Shown here in pieces: positions 5,346 to 6,190 of a DNA stretch of 6,190 bases. The position numbers were made by a program, and so were the translations under genes. Position 1 is the stretch's first letter. Each line of letters begins with the position of its first letter. The notes beneath the pieces are model-generated. The model saw only the letters and a list, made by a program, of their open reading frames with translations. It searched no databases and had not been told where the DNA came from. This stretch comes from Moraxellaceae bacterium (GTDB taxonomy: Bacteria; Pseudomonadota; Gammaproteobacteria; Pseudomonadales; Moraxellaceae), in NCBI GenBank assembly GCA_014378805.1, contig JACMMY010000133.1, forward strand, positions 1 to 6,190, read 5' to 3'.

Positions 5346-5923
5346 GGTCTTGTGCAGGATTTGAATTTCCAACAGGCATTACCGTTGATAATAAAATATC
5401 TGTTGAAAGGGCAATCGGTGATTTAAGGCATAATGCTTTGCCAGCCATTTCAAACTATCTGACCAATGGTGCTTTATGTGAAATCCCAAATCATGAGTAC
5501 ATGACAGGCGGTTTTTCTACTATTTATATGTCGAGAAATCGAGTTCGGTCTTGGGATGAGGTGTCATTTACTATTCAGGCTGGCGGTCGCCATGCGCCGA
5601 TACATCCACAAGCCCCAAAAATGCAATTTGTTTCGCAAGACGTCAGAATTTTTGCACCAGAATGCGCGGATTTGTATCGTCGCCTCAGTATTCGTGAGTG
5701 TGCCAGAATACAAACTTTTCCCGATAATTTTATTTTCCACTACTAGAATGTTACTGCGGGTTATAAGATGATAGGGAGCGCTGTACCAGTCCGTCTTGCT
5801 CAAGCAATTGCGGGTGTTATTAAGCGTGATTTGGATGGTTTAGGCACTATTAACAAGCCTTCTAAACAGTTAAGTTGGGAGACCGTTTCAAGTGGTATCA
5901 AGATATTACAAGCCGTTGCTTAA
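5346..5923 (+). pseudogene. C5-cytosine DNA methyltransferase, C-terminal remnant with amber codon
   Basis: Only the last third of an m5C methyltransferase remains. Recognisable parts, in one frame, are ISVERAIGDL (the segment after motif VIII), a target-recognition region with YMSRNRVRSWDEVSFTIQAGGRH, motif IX as RLSIRECARIQTFPDNF, and motif X as GYKMIGSAVPVRLAQAIA, ending at TAA 5921-5923. Motifs I-VIII, including the SAM-binding FxGxG and catalytic PC, are missing: the similarity fades at about 5351-5365, straight after the nuclease stop, as if a deletion joined the two. A TAG at 5744-5746 interrupts the frame between motifs IX and X, and the normally invariant Asn of motif X (GNAVP) is Ser. 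The frame is open upstream only to 5297 and has no convincing start. A split methyltransferase subunit, as in AquI, is a less likely reading given the amber codon. Confidence 0.88.
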
Positions 5924-6131
5924 TCTCAGTCGGATTGATCAAGAAAGGAAAAGCAAAAAATGACAGATCTTAGAATGGAAGAAGCAACACCAGAAGAAAT
6001 ATCAGCTTTAGAGCAGGATCAACGATTCATGGAACTCGCAATCAAAAGAGCTGCTGCCGCAAGAAGCAAAGTTAAAGAAGATGCGAGAGAGGTCTTGGTA
6101 GAGCATTTAGAAAAAAAGAAAAGTGAAGGTA
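5921..6131 (+). repeat. Direct repeat, copy B (leader plus small gene)
   Basis: Second copy of the block at 4314-4522. Its first bases (TAATCT) include the stop codon of the methyltransferase remnant, so the repeat boundary coincides with the end of that gene. Leader spacing to the ATG differs by two bases from copy A; the coding part aligns without gaps. Confidence 0.75.
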
Positions 6132-6145
6132 AGTTTAGGCTTTAA
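5960..6145 (+). CDS. Small charged protein of unknown function, copy B
   Basis: A 61-residue paralogue of the small protein at 4351-4539. It begins MTDLRMEEATPEEISALEQD, then RF, followed by an Ala/Arg/Lys/Glu-rich amphipathic helix. The C-terminus departs from copy A after EG. The same ribosome site, AAGGAAAA, precedes it, and its start follows the methyltransferase remnant by 36 bases, so read-through transcription is possible. Substitutions relative to copy A are often conservative (I/M, D/E, R/K, L/M), which suggests that protein selection acted on at least one copy. No known family is recognised. Confidence 0.65.
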   Translation: MTDLRMEEATPEEISALEQDQRFMELAIKRAAAARSKVKEDAREVLVEHLEKKKSEGKFRL

Positions 6146-6149
6146 TGGT

Positions 6150-6176
6150 GAACATGTTCAGAATATTGTACATGTA
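6150..6176. repeat. Paired ACATGT palindromes after small gene copy B
   Basis: GAACATGTTC (6150-6159) and TACATGTA (6169-6176) are each perfect palindromes and share ACATGT, with their centres 18 bp apart. They occupy the same place relative to copy B that the 4544-4580 dyad has relative to copy A, so they may be an operator or promoter element for a gene beyond the window. Confidence 0.3.
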
Positions 6177-6190
6177 AGTCATATAGCATA

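Noticed and set aside
5556..5803. Alternative frames of 71 and 79 residues over the methyltransferase remnant
   Set aside because: The methyltransferase motifs IX and X lie in a different frame; these frames show no recognisable features.

Overview
The window looks like chromosomal DNA from a gammaproteobacterium, most plausibly a member of the Moraxellaceae related to Acinetobacter. The main clue is the YajQ protein, whose sequence (for example the C-terminal FGLPLQFNNFKD) matches what I remember of Acinetobacter YajQ. A BaeS-type sensor kinase and a DinB with a terminal clamp-binding motif also fit a gammaproteobacterium. This placement rests on recall, not on a search.

Left part (1-2073, all minus strand). 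The window opens inside a BaeS-like sensor histidine kinase whose N-terminal 265 residues are present (1-795). Beyond it lie a hairpin terminator (948-977), a DUF4442 hotdog-fold protein (992-1507), a second terminator (1542-1568) and yajQ (1585-2073). yajQ has a clear extended -10 promoter in the divergent intergenic region.

Middle part (2217-4270, plus strand). A single-domain rhodanese and DNA polymerase IV (dinB) are 21 nt apart and probably co-transcribed. A lipoprotein with an NlpE-N-like domain follows. These regions read as ordinary core genome.

Right part (4314-6190, plus strand) is different: more A/T-rich, with small genes and decay. It holds a 62-residue charged small protein, a Cys/His-rich 77-residue protein that overlaps a 171-residue putative PD-(D/E)XK nuclease by ATGA, and then the C-terminal third of a C5-cytosine DNA methyltransferase. 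That fragment lacks motifs I-VIII, has an in-frame amber codon, and has Asn changed to Ser in motif X. After it comes a second, diverged copy of the 62-residue gene with its leader. I read this as a decayed type II restriction-modification-like module lying between two copies of a roughly 210-bp direct repeat. The repeat encodes a small protein family I do not recognise. An apparently intact nuclease next to a dead methyltransferase, and the repeated small gene, are the most interesting points in the window.
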